Assembly: GCA_905182985.1 (NCBI GenBank)
Contig: CAJJDN010000041.1
Location: 472,059 to 536,058, forward strand
Direction: 5' to 3'
DNA length: 64,000 nt
Source of the DNA: Paramecium sonneborni
Taxonomy: Eukaryota > Ciliophora > Oligohymenophorea > Peniculida > Parameciidae
Of the stretch, positions 62,411 to 64,000 are shown piece by piece. The position numbers and the translations under genes are program-made. The first letter of the stretch is position 1, and each line of letters begins with the position of its first letter. The notes beneath the pieces are model-generated. The model saw nothing but the letters and a program-made list of their open reading frames with translations. It was not told where the DNA came from and searched no databases.

Positions 62411-64000
62411 TTATATAATACGAATTAAGTAGTTAATACAATTAAGGGTTATTAACCTGAAGAGATTGTGTAAAATTAATTATAGAATCTTGAGAATGCA
62501 GATTAATATAATTTTTGGGTATTTAATGAGACAAAAGTATTACCAACTTATTTATATGCAATGGTGGCAGGAGAATATTGGTCAGTTTAATTTTAAGGAG
62601 AATAAGATGATGTTCCATAGACAATTTATTGTAGAGAAAGTTTAAAAGATCATATGATGGGATTAAAGGATTTTATTTTTGAGGTGACTAAAAAGAGTAT
62701 GAAATTTTATGAGAGTTTCTTTGGTGTAAAATATTAATTCAATAAATATGATTCTGTATTTGTAAATGAATATAATTGGGGTGCAATGGAAAATCCTGGA
62801 TGTGTAACATTTAATGATATGTATGTATTTAAAGAAAAGAAACCAGCAACAAGTTATACATCATTTGCAAATACAATTACTCATGAAATGGCGCATCATT
62901 GGTTTGGAGATTATGTTACAATGAAATGGTGGAATGATTTATGGTTGAATGAGAGTTATGCAGATTTCATATCACATTTTTGTTAAGAAAACATATAAAT
63001 AGAGTCAATTAAATTATCAAATATTCCTGTTATGTTTAATTAAAGAAAGGGATGGGGATATAGAGAAGATTAAATGATAACTACTCATCCAATAGCTGGT
63101 TAAGTTATTAATACTGAAGTTGCTGAAAATATTTTTGATGGAATTACATATTCTAAAGGTGCTTCAGTAATGAAATAATTAATGTGTATTATGGGTGCAG
63201 ATAAATTTGGATAAGCTTGTGGAGCTTATTTTAAAGAGTTTGGATGGAAGAATGCTGTTTTATAAGATTTAATTGATCATTTATAAAAGAAATTTGATAA
63301 TCCTGATTTTACATTATCATAATGGAAATAGTAATGGATTGAAACTGCTGGTATGAATGAAATTGAACCAGAATGGAATTAAATAGATAGATCTCATGAA
63401 GCTAAATTAACAATATTTTAAAGACCTGCATTGAGTTAATTTCCTACATTAAGAATTCATAAAATAAAAATAGGATTATTTTGTGATGATGGTACTATAG
63501 ATTGTATTGATACAGTAATTAAAGCAACAGAAGAAAATGTTGTTATTTATAATGGAAGTAAAGGATATAGAGCAATATTGCTGAATTATGAAGATCAATC
63601 ATTTGTTAAAGTACTACTAGATAAAGAATCTACTAAATATTTCAGTTAAAATTTATAATCTGTTAAAGATATTCTAACTAGAACTTTAATTTATAGAGCA
63701 CTATTTGATAGTGTAAGAGATGGCAAAATATCTTCAGAAGAATATGTAGATTTCTTGTTAGCTTAATTACCAAGAGAAAATTCAGATGATATTTTAAATT
63801 CTTAATTAGTTTATTTATAAGCTGCTATTGGAACTATGACACCAAGAAGGTAAAGTATAATTACAATTAATTAGATTTAAAAAGAATCTTGGAAAAAGAG
63901 TTTTCGTATTTCTTTTAGAATAATTAATTAAAGTTAGTAAAATACCAGAATCAGAGAATAGATTAATTTTATTAAGAAATAATTTATCATTATTTGCATA
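61683..64000 (+). CDS. M1-family zinc aminopeptidase, 3' end outside window
   Basis: ATG 61683 (MQILKKFTDSKSA) with introns 62282-62304 (23 nt) and 63906-63933 (28 nt) stays open to the window edge, over 750 residues. A signal-anchor helix (IGLVVALGLSGVIFGY, residues 14-29) suggests a type II membrane or organelle-lumen enzyme. The N-terminal domain has YFTNRFFPCMDQPDLKAKLRF. The catalytic domain has the exopeptidase motif WGAMENPGCVTF, then HEMAHHWFGD with NDLWLNESYAD, the HExxH-x18-E zinc site. The closing helical domain follows. It should remove N-terminal residues from peptides. The 5' 728 bases also occur in the left duplicate copy. Confidence 0.93.

Overview
The window looks like macronuclear DNA of a ciliate, most likely Paramecium. 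Long reading frames only appear when TAA and TAG are read as glutamine and TGA is the sole stop. The DNA is very AT-rich, genes lie tens to a few hundred bases apart on both strands, and coding regions are cut by GT...AG introns of about 18-30 bases. With that code and those introns removed, nearly every gene model below closes in frame. The exon models were worked out by eye.

Layout. (1) 2-11173 (+) is the 3' part of a very large cysteine-rich receptor-like gene that enters from beyond the left edge. (2) 11276-22850 is a compact cluster: a coiled-coil protein, a damaged-looking gene, the histone chaperone ASF1, the GPI de-N-acetylase PIG-L, two unrecognised proteins in tandem, a guanylate kinase with a docking-type N-terminus, and the small RNA polymerase III subunit C11. 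(3) 24697-43403 (-) is a giant paralogue of gene 1, about 6218 codons and facing it. Its N-terminal third is made of 34-residue Cys repeats, some nearly identical 102-bp units, others arranged as 510-bp and 408-bp higher-order repeats. (4) 43999-49655 holds SmD2, an AGC kinase with a lipidation-type N-terminus, an unresolved gene, and a MORN-repeat protein. (5) 49818-59721 holds an FCP/SCP-type phosphatase, a kinesin-like protein whose nucleotide-binding motifs are degenerate, a coiled-coil protein, a Rab GTPase, a copine and an intronless secreted protein. (6) 61683-64000 is the 5' part of an M1 metallo-aminopeptidase running off the right edge.

Three single N bases (24673, 48343, 61347) each separate two identical copies of about 0.9-1.14 kb. 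These look like unmerged contig overlaps, so the partial second copies of the giant gene, the MORN gene and the aminopeptidase are reported as probable assembly duplicates.

Several genes point to cilia, membranes and trafficking (kinesin-like, docking-domain guanylate kinase, MORN, Rab, copine, AGC kinase), mixed with core nuclear genes (ASF1, SmD2, RPC11). There is no operon logic. The most unusual items are the giant paralogue pair with its homogenised repeats and probable gene conversion, and the predicted pseudo-kinesin.
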